From: Oceanococcus sp964629015
GTDB taxonomy: Bacteria; Pseudomonadota; Gammaproteobacteria; Nevskiales; Oceanococcaceae
DNA: 64,000 nucleotides
Direction: 5' to 3'
Assembly: GCA_964629015.1 (NCBI GenBank)
Contig: CAZVMN010000004.1
Location: 186,001-250,000 of the forward strand
Of this stretch, positions 54,759 through 63,059 are shown in pieces. Every line of letters starts with the position of its first letter. The stretch's first letter is position 1. Position numbers and translations under genes: made by a program. The notes below the pieces were generated by a model. It was not told where the DNA came from. It saw only the letters and a list, made by a program, of their open reading frames with translations, and did no database searches.

Positions 54759-56204
54759 ATGCCACCAATTGCGTCAATGCGAGCACTCTACGCGCTGCTA
54801 ATCGCTTTACTGCTGGCTGCAAGCAGCCTGTCTTGGCAGCTGCAAACGGCGGTGTTCGTGTGGAATCCGCTCAGCGCGCAGCGCGGGTTGCTCGCCGCTT
54901 TTGTCCTGGCCGGTTACACGCTGCTGTGCGGTGGGTTGTATCTGGCCCGCCGCCAGCGCTTTGCCGACGGCAGCTCAACCGATCAGATCAGCGTGTTCTT
55001 CGCCAGCCAGAGCGGCACCGCAGAACGCATCGCACGCAGCACTGCGCAAGCACTTGAAAGCGCTGGGCAGCGCGCGGCTTGTTACCCACTGGAGCAGTTC
55101 GAAGCCGCGACCATGCGGCCGAGACAACCACTGTTGTTTGTGGTCAGCACAAGCGGAGAAGGCGACCCACCCGATCACGCCTTCGCCTTCGCCCGCAAAC
55201 AGATGCACGGCCAGCTGGATCTCAGCGATTTGAACTACGCCGTGTTGGCATTGGGAGACCAGCGATACGCGCGATTCTGTGCTTTTGGCCGCGCGCTGGA
55301 CCAGTGGCTCGCGCAGAACAAGGCACAAGCATTATTCCCCCGCATCGAGGCAGACAACGCGGACGCTGCCAGCCTGCATCAATGGCAGCAGCAGTTGGCT
55401 TCGTGCTTTGGTGACCTCGCCGGCGACTGGACCTCTCCACAACTCGGTTCATGGCGGCTTGAGCAAAGGCGCCATTTGAACCCGGGCAGCCCAGGCGCGC
55501 CGATTTTTCAGATCCGCTTACACCCACATGAACCCAAGCAAATGGACTGGCGGGCTGGCGATATCGCCGAGGTCGAAATCCCCGCCCAAGGGGGTGAGCC
55601 GGCGACCCAGCGCGAGTATTCCATCGCCTCAATCCCGGAAGATGGCGGGCTGGAGCTGGTCATTCGCCAGGTGGCACGGCCTGATGGAACGCTCGGCCGC
55701 GGGTCCGAGTTTCTGACTCGTGAACTGAGTCAAGGGCAAACCCTGAAACTGCGCGTCCGCGAGAACCGAAGTTTCCATCCCCCGCCGGACGCATCGCCGA
55801 TGATTTTGATTGGCAACGGCACAGGTCTGGCTGGGCTGCGTGCGCATCTTCACGCCCGCCAACTCAAAGGCAGCCAACGCAACTGGCTGCTGTTCGGCGA
55901 ACGTAGCCGCAAGCACGATCGCCTGTTCGGGGGCGAGCTGGATCAAGCCCTGGCCAGCGGCGATCTGAATCGCCTGGATCTGGCCTTTTCTCGCGAAGGG
56001 GAAAGCATCCGCTATGTGCAGGATGCATTGCTCGCTGCGCACGACACCCTGCGGGAGTGGATCGATGACGGCGCTTACATCTACGTGTGCGGCAGCAGTC
56101 ATGGTATGGCACCCGGTGTCGCCGCAGCGCTCACGGACGTTGTGGGTCAAACCACCCTGGATCAGTTGCGTGACAACGGCCGCTATCGCAGCGATGTTTA
56201 CTGA
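54759..56204 (+). CDS. Membrane-anchored flavodoxin-FNR reductase (sulfite-reductase-flavoprotein-like)
   Basis: A 481-residue electron-transfer flavoprotein. Two N-terminal helices (about 7-28 and 43-62) anchor it. A flavodoxin domain at 75-205 binds FMN (FFASQSGTAERIA, VVSTSGEGDPPDHA). The ferredoxin-NADP reductase-type part at 225-481 shows REYSIAS for FAD, IGNGTGLAGLRAHL and the terminal DVY for NADPH. Together with the PepSY protein it can pass electrons from NADPH across the membrane to reduce ferric chelates, a role inferred from such clusters. The start could also be the ATG seven codons in. Confidence 0.9.
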   Translation: MPPIASMRALYALLIALLLAASSLSWQLQTAVFVWNPLSAQRGLLAAFVLAGYTLLCGGLYLARRQRFADGSSTDQISVFFASQSGTAERIARSTAQALESAGQRAACYPLEQFEAATMRPRQPLLFVVSTSGEGDPPDHAFAFARKQMHGQLDLSDLNYAVLALGDQRYARFCAFGRALDQWLAQNKAQALFPRIEADNADAASLHQWQQQLASCFGDLAGDWTSPQLGSWRLEQRRHLNPGSPGAPIFQIRLHPHEPKQMDWRAGDIAEVEIPAQGGEPATQREYSIASIPEDGGLELVIRQVARPDGTLGRGSEFLTRELSQGQTLKLRVRENRSFHPPPDASPMILIGNGTGLAGLRAHLHARQLKGSQRNWLLFGERSRKHDRLFGGELDQALASGDLNRLDLAFSREGESIRYVQDALLAAHDTLREWIDDGAYIYVCGSSHGMAPGVAAALTDVVGQTTLDQLRDNGRYRSDVY

Positions 56205-56228
56205 CCAGGCCCGTTATACAATGCCGGC

Positions 56229-56471
56229 ATGACGATCACCCTGTTGCCATATGGCCCATTGGTGCAAGTGCTTGGCGATGCGCCTCTACCCTTCACTACC
56301 GTCAGCGCCACTGCCGGTGAATTGCTAGACGAACTGCACAGCGCCTACCCGGACCTGGAACCCTGGAACCAACGCATCGCGCTGGCCTGCGGCGATGCGC
56401 TACTTGGCGCCCGCAGCGCCATTGAAGACGGCAGCGAAATCGCCTTGATTCCGCCGGTCAGCGGGGGCTGA
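56229..56471 (+). CDS. moaD: Molybdopterin synthase small subunit
   Basis: Ubiquitin-like sulfur carrier; its C-terminal thiocarboxylate gives sulfur to form molybdopterin. The 80-residue product ends IPPVSGG with the required Gly-Gly tail. It is one base from moaE and 24 bases after the flavoprotein gene. Confidence 0.93.
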   Translation: MTITLLPYGPLVQVLGDAPLPFTTVSATAGELLDELHSAYPDLEPWNQRIALACGDALLGARSAIEDGSEIALIPPVSGG

Positions 56472-56472
56472 T

Positions 56473-56913
56473 ATGCATCTGACGCGGCAAGCGATTGATC
56501 TGCAAGAACTGCTAGCCAGCAGTTCACACGATTGCGGCGCCAGCCTGCTGTTCACCGGCACCGTCCGAAAACACAATGAGGGTCGCCCGGTCAACGGCAT
56601 GCGCTACACCGCGCACGAAGCGCTGGCCGAAAAAGCGCTGGCCACCATCTGCAAAGAGGCGGAAAGCGAACACGCGATTGAGCGTTGCCACATCGTGCAT
56701 CGGCTCGGTGATCTGGCACTGGGCGACATCAGCGTTGCCATCATCGTGCATTCGGCCCACCGCGCAGCCGCCTACGAAGCCTCACGCTTCGCCATCGAAG
56801 CGCTCAAAAAACGCGTGCCGATCTTCAAGCAGGAGTTCTACGTTGATGGCGACACGCGTTACCTCGATGGAGAAACGCTCAATGAAGCGCTGGACCAATC
56901 AGGCCGAGGGTGA
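56473..56913 (+). CDS. moaE: Molybdopterin synthase catalytic subunit
   Basis: Large subunit that accepts MoaD and converts cyclic pyranopterin to molybdopterin. The 146-residue protein has the LFTGTVRKHNEGRPVNGMRYTAHEALAEK, CHIVHRLGDLALGDISVAIIVHSAHRAAAYEAS and KKRVPIFKQEFYVDG segments, the latter holding the active Lys. Its last 15 bases overlap the 3' end of the convergent membrane protein gene. Confidence 0.95.
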   Translation: MHLTRQAIDLQELLASSSHDCGASLLFTGTVRKHNEGRPVNGMRYTAHEALAEKALATICKEAESEHAIERCHIVHRLGDLALGDISVAIIVHSAHRAAAYEASRFAIEALKKRVPIFKQEFYVDGDTRYLDGETLNEALDQSGRG

Positions 56914-57861
56914 CGACGACTTCGGCGTCCAGTTCATCGCCCGGGTTTTCAGTTCACCGAATTTGTCGGACACCGATTCCAGCTTCTGCTCCCACTCCGG
57001 ATTCGGTTGCTGATCACGCGTGACCGTGAAATACACCTGCATCAGTGCGGTCATGCCAAACGGCTCAATCACCGCCTGTTTGACACCCCAGGCAAACACC
57101 AGGGTGATGATGAACGTCAGCGGACCGGCACTGCCCGGCAACAATGCCACCAGACCCGCAACCGGCGCCAGAATCACCAGAAACACCAGAAACGTCAGGC
57201 CCCAAATCACGATCGAAAGAATCGCCGCGTTGCGCAGGAAGGTAGTGTAGTTCTGGGCATACAAAACCAACGCGGTGCGCGCCGATGCCCAAGGATTGTC
57301 CGATTGCGTGCGAATGTTGTGCGCCAGGATCACCTCATCCAGATAGGTCAAAGACAACTCAATGATCTTGTTGAGAAATTTGACCAGCCCTTCAAGCCCG
57401 GGAATGGGCAGAATCGCCGCGAGGGTGAAGAACACGCGGTTGAAGGACTTGATCACACCCTTGATCAATTGATCAACGCCAAACAGCACGGATGATTCGG
57501 TGAAGCGCTCACGCACCACCGCTTGGGCATGTTCGATCTGCCCTTTGCCATCGGGCACTTCGCCACCTTCCATGACCTCAACCAGCACGGCAATGTGGCC
57601 GGCCTTGACCATGTACAGCAGGTATTCACGCAAAAAGTACATCACCGTGCTGGCCACACCGAAGCCGAACAAGCCGCCGTACATGCCTCCGGTGGGCGCA
57701 TCACCAAATATGCCACCCGCCCCATAACCAACACCGGCACCGACGCCCGTGGTCAGCACGAACGCGAGGGTAATGCCGAAGTAAATCAAGAATCGAAAAA
57801 TCAGGAACGGTGCGGTCTTCGCGAGCAGACTGATCACGGTTCCGATCTGAAAATCTTTCAT
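56899..57861 (-). CDS. Uncharacterised multi-pass membrane protein
   Basis: No family recognised. The 320-residue product has about six hydrophobic segments in two groups. The first (about 15-80) is a Gly-rich pair around TTGVGAGVGYGAGGIFGD, and the second lies at about 205-275. Between them is an amphipathic helical stretch (LEGLVKFLNKIIELSLTYLDEVILAHNIRTQSDNPWASAR). The C terminus is a soluble tail. A eukaryote-type choline-transporter-like resemblance in the middle region is only an impression. It starts 86 bases downstream of the sulfatase and overlaps moaE tail-to-tail. Confidence 0.75.
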   Translation of the reverse strand: MKDFQIGTVISLLAKTAPFLIFRFLIYFGITLAFVLTTGVGAGVGYGAGGIFGDAPTGGMYGGLFGFGVASTVMYFLREYLLYMVKAGHIAVLVEVMEGGEVPDGKGQIEHAQAVVRERFTESSVLFGVDQLIKGVIKSFNRVFFTLAAILPIPGLEGLVKFLNKIIELSLTYLDEVILAHNIRTQSDNPWASARTALVLYAQNYTTFLRNAAILSIVIWGLTFLVFLVILAPVAGLVALLPGSAGPLTFIITLVFAWGVKQAVIEPFGMTALMQVYFTVTRDQQPNPEWEQKLESVSDKFGELKTRAMNWTPKSSSPSA

Positions 57862-57871
57862 GGCGTATCTC

Positions 57872-57900
57872 TATGCTGTGCCTGAGGTGACAACAGCATA
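57872..57900. repeat. Inverted repeat in the leader of the membrane protein gene
   Basis: A perfect eight-base repeat, TATGCTGT / ACAGCATA, with a 13-base centre lies 11 bases upstream of the membrane protein start (minus strand). Its position suggests an operator or leader structure. Confidence 0.4.
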
Positions 57901-57947
57901 TAAGCCCGCGTACACGTCGACTGTGACGATCTTCTCAGTCGTCTCAC

Positions 57948-59600
57948 TCAGTTGAGCCAATAAACGTACTCGTCATCCTCGCTTTCCGGGTCCAGCAAGG
58001 TCTTATCAACCAGGACCGGCAATTCCACCAAACTCGGCCAGGATGGCTCGACCATGCCGTCATTGTGTTGCGCCAACAAGGCTTGCAAGGCGGCAACACG
58101 CTCGGGATGTTGCTGTGACAGCTCGTGCTGCTCGGTTGGATCGGTCTCCAGGTGGAACAGCCAGACCTTGTCGGGCCTTTGCGCAACCTGCAATTTCCAC
58201 CCATTCGCGATGACCATCTGATAGCTGCCGGAGCGCCAGAACAAGGCCTCGTGAGGGGCATTGTTTCGCTCACCACGCAGATAGGGGATCAAGTTAACGC
58301 CATCAATCTTTGATGATGTCGGCAGCGCGGCACCCGCTGCAGCGGCGGCTGTCGGCAGAATATCCATGCTGGTCACCGGATGCGGATAGTCGATGCCCGC
58401 TGGTAAACCGGCCGGCCATTGCGCCACATAAGGCACGTGCACCCCACCCTCAAACAGCGTCAGCTTCCAACCGCGATAGGGCTGGTTCACATCCGGCAAT
58501 CCCAAATAGTTGGGCGCGCCGTTGTCGCTGGTCACGATCAGCAAGGTGTTGTCCGCCAGACCCTGGGCTTGCAGCGCCTCGCTTATGCGCCCGACGCTGC
58601 GATCCACCGCGCGTAACATTGCACCATAGACGCGGCGGCGATGATCCGGGATGTGCGCCAGGGCGTCGTAATCCTCTCGCGTCGCTTGCAACGGTGTGTG
58701 CGGCGCCCAGTGCGCGAGGTAGAGGAAAAATGGTCGGTTGCGGTTGGCTTCGATCACCTTGACCGCTTCATCGGTGTAGTAGTCGGTCAGATATCCACCC
58801 GGTTCAAACCACTCGCCACCGTTGTAACTGGTGGCGTAGCGCATATTGGCCCACAGGAACCGATCAATCGGGTCAAAGTCCTGTTTGGAATTGACCACGT
58901 CCGCGTGATCCTGCGGCAGATACAAACCGTTCTCGAGATACAGGCTTTCATCGAAACCCTGATTCAGCGGTCGCAGTTCCGATGTGCCGCCCAAATGCCA
59001 TTTTCCGATGTGCACATTGTGATAGCCACGCTCACGTAAAACCTCGGCGATGGTGACTTCCGACGGCGGCAAACCCAGTTCGTCGAAATCCGCCACCTCA
59101 CCGCTGCGATCAGGGTGCGCAATCACCGGCAAGCGACGTGGCGTTTGCCCGTAAATCAATGGCGCAACCCGCGCCATATTGCCTGGCAGCGGCGTGAACT
59201 CGAAACCAAACCGGGTGGGATAACGGCCGGTCAGCAGCGCGGCCCGCGACGGCGCACATATCGCATTGGCCGAATAACCCTGGGTGAAACGCACCCCGTG
59301 TTCGGCAATCGCATCAATGTTTGGTGTCGGCACTTCCGGCATGCCACCGCCATAGGTACTGACATCATTGAAACCCAGATCATCAAACAGAATCAGCACC
59401 ACATTGGGTGGGCGCTGTTGCGGCGCTTGCATCGCCTGCTCAGGACCGTGATCCCAAACCACGGCGCGATGCGCTGCGACGGGATGGCGCAAATCAGTGA
59501 TCCAACCGCTGATGTGGAGCAGGATGTATGTCCGACTGAAGTACAGACTGCCGAGCACCACAGCCAAAACCGCGGCACTGATCAGCACAACACGTTTCAT
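57948..59600 (-). CDS. Membrane-anchored type I sulfatase
   Basis: Hydrolyses sulfate esters once its active-site Cys is oxidised to formylglycine. The 550-residue protein has an N-terminal signal anchor (4-21), then NVVLILFDDLGFNDVSTYGG with metal-binding D73 and D74. The sulfatase signature C115-APSRA(A)LLTGRYPTR and the second motif HIGKWHLGG are present. The catalytic domain is therefore periplasmic. The ATG at 59600 matches MKRVVLIS; the extension upstream is rejected. It begins one base after the stop of the formylglycine-generating enzyme gene. Substrate is unknown; the family includes aryl- and N-acetylgalactosamine-type sulfatases. Confidence 0.93.
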   Translation of the reverse strand: MKRVVLISAAVLAVVLGSLYFSRTYILLHISGWITDLRHPVAAHRAVVWDHGPEQAMQAPQQRPPNVVLILFDDLGFNDVSTYGGGMPEVPTPNIDAIAEHGVRFTQGYSANAICAPSRAALLTGRYPTRFGFEFTPLPGNMARVAPLIYGQTPRRLPVIAHPDRSGEVADFDELGLPPSEVTIAEVLRERGYHNVHIGKWHLGGTSELRPLNQGFDESLYLENGLYLPQDHADVVNSKQDFDPIDRFLWANMRYATSYNGGEWFEPGGYLTDYYTDEAVKVIEANRNRPFFLYLAHWAPHTPLQATREDYDALAHIPDHRRRVYGAMLRAVDRSVGRISEALQAQGLADNTLLIVTSDNGAPNYLGLPDVNQPYRGWKLTLFEGGVHVPYVAQWPAGLPAGIDYPHPVTSMDILPTAAAAAGAALPTSSKIDGVNLIPYLRGERNNAPHEALFWRSGSYQMVIANGWKLQVAQRPDKVWLFHLETDPTEQHELSQQHPERVAALQALLAQHNDGMVEPSWPSLVELPVLVDKTLLDPESEDDEYVYWLN

Positions 59601-59601
59601 A

Positions 59602-60426
59602 TCAATCCTTGAGATCGCGGGCGCAGCGAAAACCCACATGCATCAGTGAGGAGTCTGGCGTGGCATGGGCCCTTGCGCTGACACGAAAGCCATAGCAAAC
59701 ATTCGGATCACACAAGAACGATCCGCCGCGTTGAACCTTCTCAGTTTGCGGACCGCCTGTGGCAGGCGGATACGGTTGATACCAGTCAGCCGTCCACTCC
59801 CACACGTTTCCGGCCAGATCTTCAAAACCCAGACCATCACGTCCAAACGCCCCCACTGGCGATGTCGCCTTGTAGCCATCTTCCGCGCTGTTGATGACCG
59901 GAAACACACCAGTCCAAATATTCGCCCGGTATTGGCCATCGGTCACCAAACGTCGCCCAAACGCATGTTGATCGCCATGCCCGGCCAGACGTGCGGCATA
60001 TTCAAACTCGACCTCACTGGGCAGACGTTTGCCCTGGGCTGCGCAATAGGCACTTGCGTCATTCCACGACACCTGGGTGACCGGGTGATCGTCATGAGCC
60101 GGGGCCGCCTGCGGCCCCAGCGGCTGTCGCCAACTGGCACCATCGACCAACTGCCAACGACCGCTGCCATAGGTCATGACCGCGGCGCTGCCAAAAACTT
60201 CCGCTTCGGTCTTGATGTCATGTTCTTCGACATAGCGGGCAAAATCAGCCACTCGTACGGGCCCACGATCCAACTCAAATGCCGCCAGAGAAACCTCGAA
60301 CACAGGCTTCTCATCCGCATGACCCGCTTCGTTTCCGATCTGCGCCTGACCCGCAGGCAGGGTGATCATGTCGGCCATGGCGACACTCGACATCACGGAC
60401 AAAACCATCACAGCGCAGCGCCTCAT
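59602..60426 (-). CDS. Exported formylglycine-generating enzyme (SUMF1-type)
   Basis: Copper-dependent oxidase family that converts the sulfatase active-site Cys to formylglycine. In the 274-residue product the catalytic pair C239 and C244 has the same spacing as Cys336 and Cys341 of human FGE, in GGSFLCDPNVCYGFR, followed by the near-identical HATPDSSLMHVGFRCAR. The N terminus MRRCAVMVLSVMSSVAMA is a signal peptide with a cut after residue 18, so it should act in the periplasm. The stop is one base from the sulfatase start, making this enzyme the first gene of a two-gene operon with its likely client. Confidence 0.9.
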   Translation of the reverse strand: MRRCAVMVLSVMSSVAMADMITLPAGQAQIGNEAGHADEKPVFEVSLAAFELDRGPVRVADFARYVEEHDIKTEAEVFGSAAVMTYGSGRWQLVDGASWRQPLGPQAAPAHDDHPVTQVSWNDASAYCAAQGKRLPSEVEFEYAARLAGHGDQHAFGRRLVTDGQYRANIWTGVFPVINSAEDGYKATSPVGAFGRDGLGFEDLAGNVWEWTADWYQPYPPATGGPQTEKVQRGGSFLCDPNVCYGFRVSARAHATPDSSLMHVGFRCARDLKD

Positions 60427-60538
60427 GGGCTCACCTTGGGAAACACCATCCGCCCTCGCCCGTCCTCAGCGAACCGGCCTCCCGATCCACCCGCACGGCA
60501 CGCGAGCAGCGCGACGCAGCTAGGCGGCATCGCTGTGC

Positions 60539-61642
60539 TCATCCCGCAGTCACCTGTGGGGCCACATGCAGGGCCATGCGCTGCAAACGTGGGACATCCG
60601 TGCGCAGCACATGCGATGCATCCAGCTCTGTCAGCCATTGTTCGACGCTGCGACGCTCATCGTCGCCCATGCCCTGATACGCATCCAATGCACGCTGCAC
60701 CATCCACAAACAGAACGACCGGGCGCCGAGACGAAACGGCTGCCCACCCAAACGAATCTCAACCGGTTCCAGCAAGCGCGGATAGCCCTTTCCGGCGGGC
60801 GGCATCGGTGTTTTGTCCAGCGCGTCGCGCGTGGCCTTGACGTAGTCCCAAAACTCCCCGAACACCGACTGCAGAATCGGTTCCAGCGTTTTGGGAATAG
60901 CGTCGTCAGGCAAAAAATCTGCGTCCTGGCCATCGGGTTTTTGCATGCGCTGAATCCACCCGGCCAGATGCACGCGCGGACCAATCAGGGTTCGCGCGGG
61001 ATACGGGTCGCGCCCCAGATGGGCGTACAACGGACCGATCAAACCGTAGTCGCCGATACTAGGACGGTCTCCCAGCAAATAGCGATGTTGTGCAAAGTGC
61101 GCATCCAGCGCGTCACACAAATGCTCGCTCCAAGCTTCAATCGTGCCACTTTGTGATCGCTCCACACCCAGCCCCGGCAACAACGCACGCATGGCTCCGG
61201 CAATCCGCGCAATCAGCAGATCTTTCAGCCAGCGCGGTGCGCGCGGCAACAGATTGTCGCCGCCTTCCGGGCGGAAAATCGTCTGGTAGTTTTCCTCGAA
61301 ATGCCAACGGTAATGCATGGCACTGGGCAGCCAGAATTCGTCACCCCAGGCCTCCAGCATGTAAGCCGCAAAGCGTTGGCGTGGACTCGTGGGCACAGCC
61401 GGCGCCGCGGGGAACAGCGGCTCCAGCGCATCCATGATGTCGGACGTATCCTGCAACCATTGTCCGTCAGGTGTAACCAGGACCGGCATGACCTGCGCAC
61501 CGGTGCGCCGACGAATCTGCCTGAGATCGGACAGGTCCACACGTTTCTCGACGAACGGAATGCGTTTGTGCCGCAAGTAGGCGCGAAGTTTGCCGCTATA
61601 GAGCGACAGCTCCCAACCGTAAAGGCGGTATGGCGTGCTCAT
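60539..61642 (-). CDS. Glutathione S-transferase family protein
   Basis: A 367-residue GST-type protein. The N-terminal thioredoxin-like domain is at 1-80 (PYRLYGWELSLYSGKLRAYLRHKRIPF...VMPVLVTPDGQWLQDTSDIMDAL), with the cis-Pro of VMPV and the Asp-Thr-Ser glutathione motif. The helical C-terminal half is longer than usual, with an extra ~100 residues. It is cytoplasmic and lacks a signal. The start overlaps the stop of the upstream DUF2147-like frame as ATGA. Substrate is unknown. Confidence 0.85.
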   Translation of the reverse strand: MSTPYRLYGWELSLYSGKLRAYLRHKRIPFVEKRVDLSDLRQIRRRTGAQVMPVLVTPDGQWLQDTSDIMDALEPLFPAAPAVPTSPRQRFAAYMLEAWGDEFWLPSAMHYRWHFEENYQTIFRPEGGDNLLPRAPRWLKDLLIARIAGAMRALLPGLGVERSQSGTIEAWSEHLCDALDAHFAQHRYLLGDRPSIGDYGLIGPLYAHLGRDPYPARTLIGPRVHLAGWIQRMQKPDGQDADFLPDDAIPKTLEPILQSVFGEFWDYVKATRDALDKTPMPPAGKGYPRLLEPVEIRLGGQPFRLGARSFCLWMVQRALDAYQGMGDDERRSVEQWLTELDASHVLRTDVPRLQRMALHVAPQVTAG

Positions 61643-61857
61643 CCGACAGCGCTCCAATCACGCAGTGCATGGCTACCCACCCGTTCGGGGTGAGCACTGT
61701 GTGACACGATATGACCCTGGTGCATGCCCGCTTTCTCCGTCACTTCAACAACCGCCTCCGGTGCATTTTCGGCCTGCCAGCGACCCTGCAGATCGCCGGC
61801 ACTGGCTGCACCCGCGCAGCACAGACACAGCCAGCTGGCCCAGCGTATCAGGCTCAT
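61639..61857 (-). CDS. Short secreted DUF2147-like protein
   Basis: A 72-residue frame between the metallo-hydrolase and the GST gene, overlapping both by four bases. It has a signal peptide (MSLIRWASWLCLCCAGAASA) and then DLQGRWQAENAPEAVVEVTEKAGMHQGHIV, which looks like the first strands of a DUF2147 domain. DUF2147 proteins are usually about twice this long, so it may be a truncated remnant kept by translational coupling, or a shortened functional form. The signs are its clean junctions and signal sequence. Confidence 0.6.
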   Translation of the reverse strand: MSLIRWASWLCLCCAGAASAGDLQGRWQAENAPEAVVEVTEKAGMHQGHIVSHSAHPERVGSHALRDWSAVG

Positions 61858-62930
61858 CCGCGACGTCTCAAAAGGACCTCGTCAGAGGCTGGCGGCAAAG
61901 CAATCCAGGTGCCATCACGCCCCACCGTCACCGGTCCGTCGTAGACATCGGACACGCCCTGCACGAACAGCTTTTCCAGACGTCGCACCGGAAGCGCCGG
62001 CACGATGTGGTGATACAACAAGTGTTTCGCACCGGCCTGCTGAGCCAGCTGAGCGGCCTCAACCGGTGTGGTGTGATAGTCGTGGATATCTCTGGTGATC
62101 TTGGCCATGTGATCCGCACCCACCGCTTCAGCGCCCTGGGTGATCACGTCGACCAGATGGCCGGCCAGCGCTTCATGCACCAACACATCAACGCCCCGCG
62201 CAAACTGCAGCACATTGTCTGAACGCACGGTATCGCCGGAAATCACCACACTGCGGCCTTGGTAATCGAAACGGTAACCGACCGCTGGCGCGACCGGCGC
62301 ATGATCGACCGTGAACGCCGTGACGCGCAGACCGTCGCTGTCGATGATGACTTGCCCTTGCCCCTCAAGCGGCAGCGAAAACGGCAGCGCTTGCGCACCT
62401 GCACCTTGCGGCGGAATGATCTTCGCGCCGTGATGAGCCACGCGATATCCAAAGTCGTGGCTGTACGCTTGATTAAAACCTTGCGCGATGGCTTCCACAC
62501 CTGTCGGCCCATGAATCGGCAACGGCGTAGTCCGCGCGCCACCGGCCCAGCGTTGCAACATCAACTCACCCACACCATCAATATGGTCGGAATGGAAATG
62601 GGTGAGCAGCAAAGCCTCGACGTGACCGGGCGGCAGGCCCAGATGGATCATATTGCGCACCGCACCGCTGCCGACATCAACCAGGATGATTCGCGGCCCT
62701 GCGACCACCGCAACACACGGTCCTGCGCGCTTGGGATCGGGCATGGGCGAACCGGCGCCACACAACACCACATGAAGCCCTTCGGCATATTGCGAAAACG
62801 CGGCGTCGGACAGATTCATTTCAACCTGACGCTGCATCACGCGCATCAAAACGCGGTCGCCAAACACCTCTGCCAGCGCGACGACCACAACCACGACGCC
62901 CACCAAGCCCCACACCCACTTTCTGCTCAC
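61854..62930 (-). CDS. Membrane-anchored metallo-beta-lactamase-fold hydrolase
   Basis: A 358-residue MBL-fold protein of the RNase Z / arylsulfatase-like branch. A signal anchor (5-22) is followed by the catalytic domain, where H111-x-H113-x-D115-H116 in LLTHFHSDHIDG, the ISGDT Asp and the YHTTP / LLYHHIVP histidines bind two zinc ions. The GTG at 62930 follows GAGGAGG, a strong ribosome site; the longer frame is rejected. It heads a three-gene operon with the DUF2147-like and GST genes, and lies between two sulfatase genes. Arylsulfatases of this fold exist, so a sulfatase role is possible though unproven. Confidence 0.87.
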   Translation of the reverse strand: MSRKWVWGLVGVVVVVVALAEVFGDRVLMRVMQRQVEMNLSDAAFSQYAEGLHVVLCGAGSPMPDPKRAGPCVAVVAGPRIILVDVGSGAVRNMIHLGLPPGHVEALLLTHFHSDHIDGVGELMLQRWAGGARTTPLPIHGPTGVEAIAQGFNQAYSHDFGYRVAHHGAKIIPPQGAGAQALPFSLPLEGQGQVIIDSDGLRVTAFTVDHAPVAPAVGYRFDYQGRSVVISGDTVRSDNVLQFARGVDVLVHEALAGHLVDVITQGAEAVGADHMAKITRDIHDYHTTPVEAAQLAQQAGAKHLLYHHIVPALPVRRLEKLFVQGVSDVYDGPVTVGRDGTWIALPPASDEVLLRRRG

Positions 62931-62977
62931 GCTGCCTCCTCGGACTTGGTCTCTGTGCCCAATCCATTTGTTTACAG

Positions 62978-62987
62978 TATGTACATA
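62978..62987. promoter_or_regulatory. Palindrome in the divergent metallo-hydrolase / sulfatase promoter region
   Basis: TATGTACATA is a perfect ten-base palindrome in the 129-base gap between two divergent genes. It lies 48 bases upstream of the MBL gene start and 72 upstream of the sulfatase start, a fitting place for an operator or a -10 element serving both sides. Confidence 0.4.
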
Positions 62988-63059
62988 AGAACGCCGGGTG
63001 CCAAGCCATAACGGCAAACAAGCCTGCTAAAGTGAAGAAAAAAAGGGAGACAACACCGC

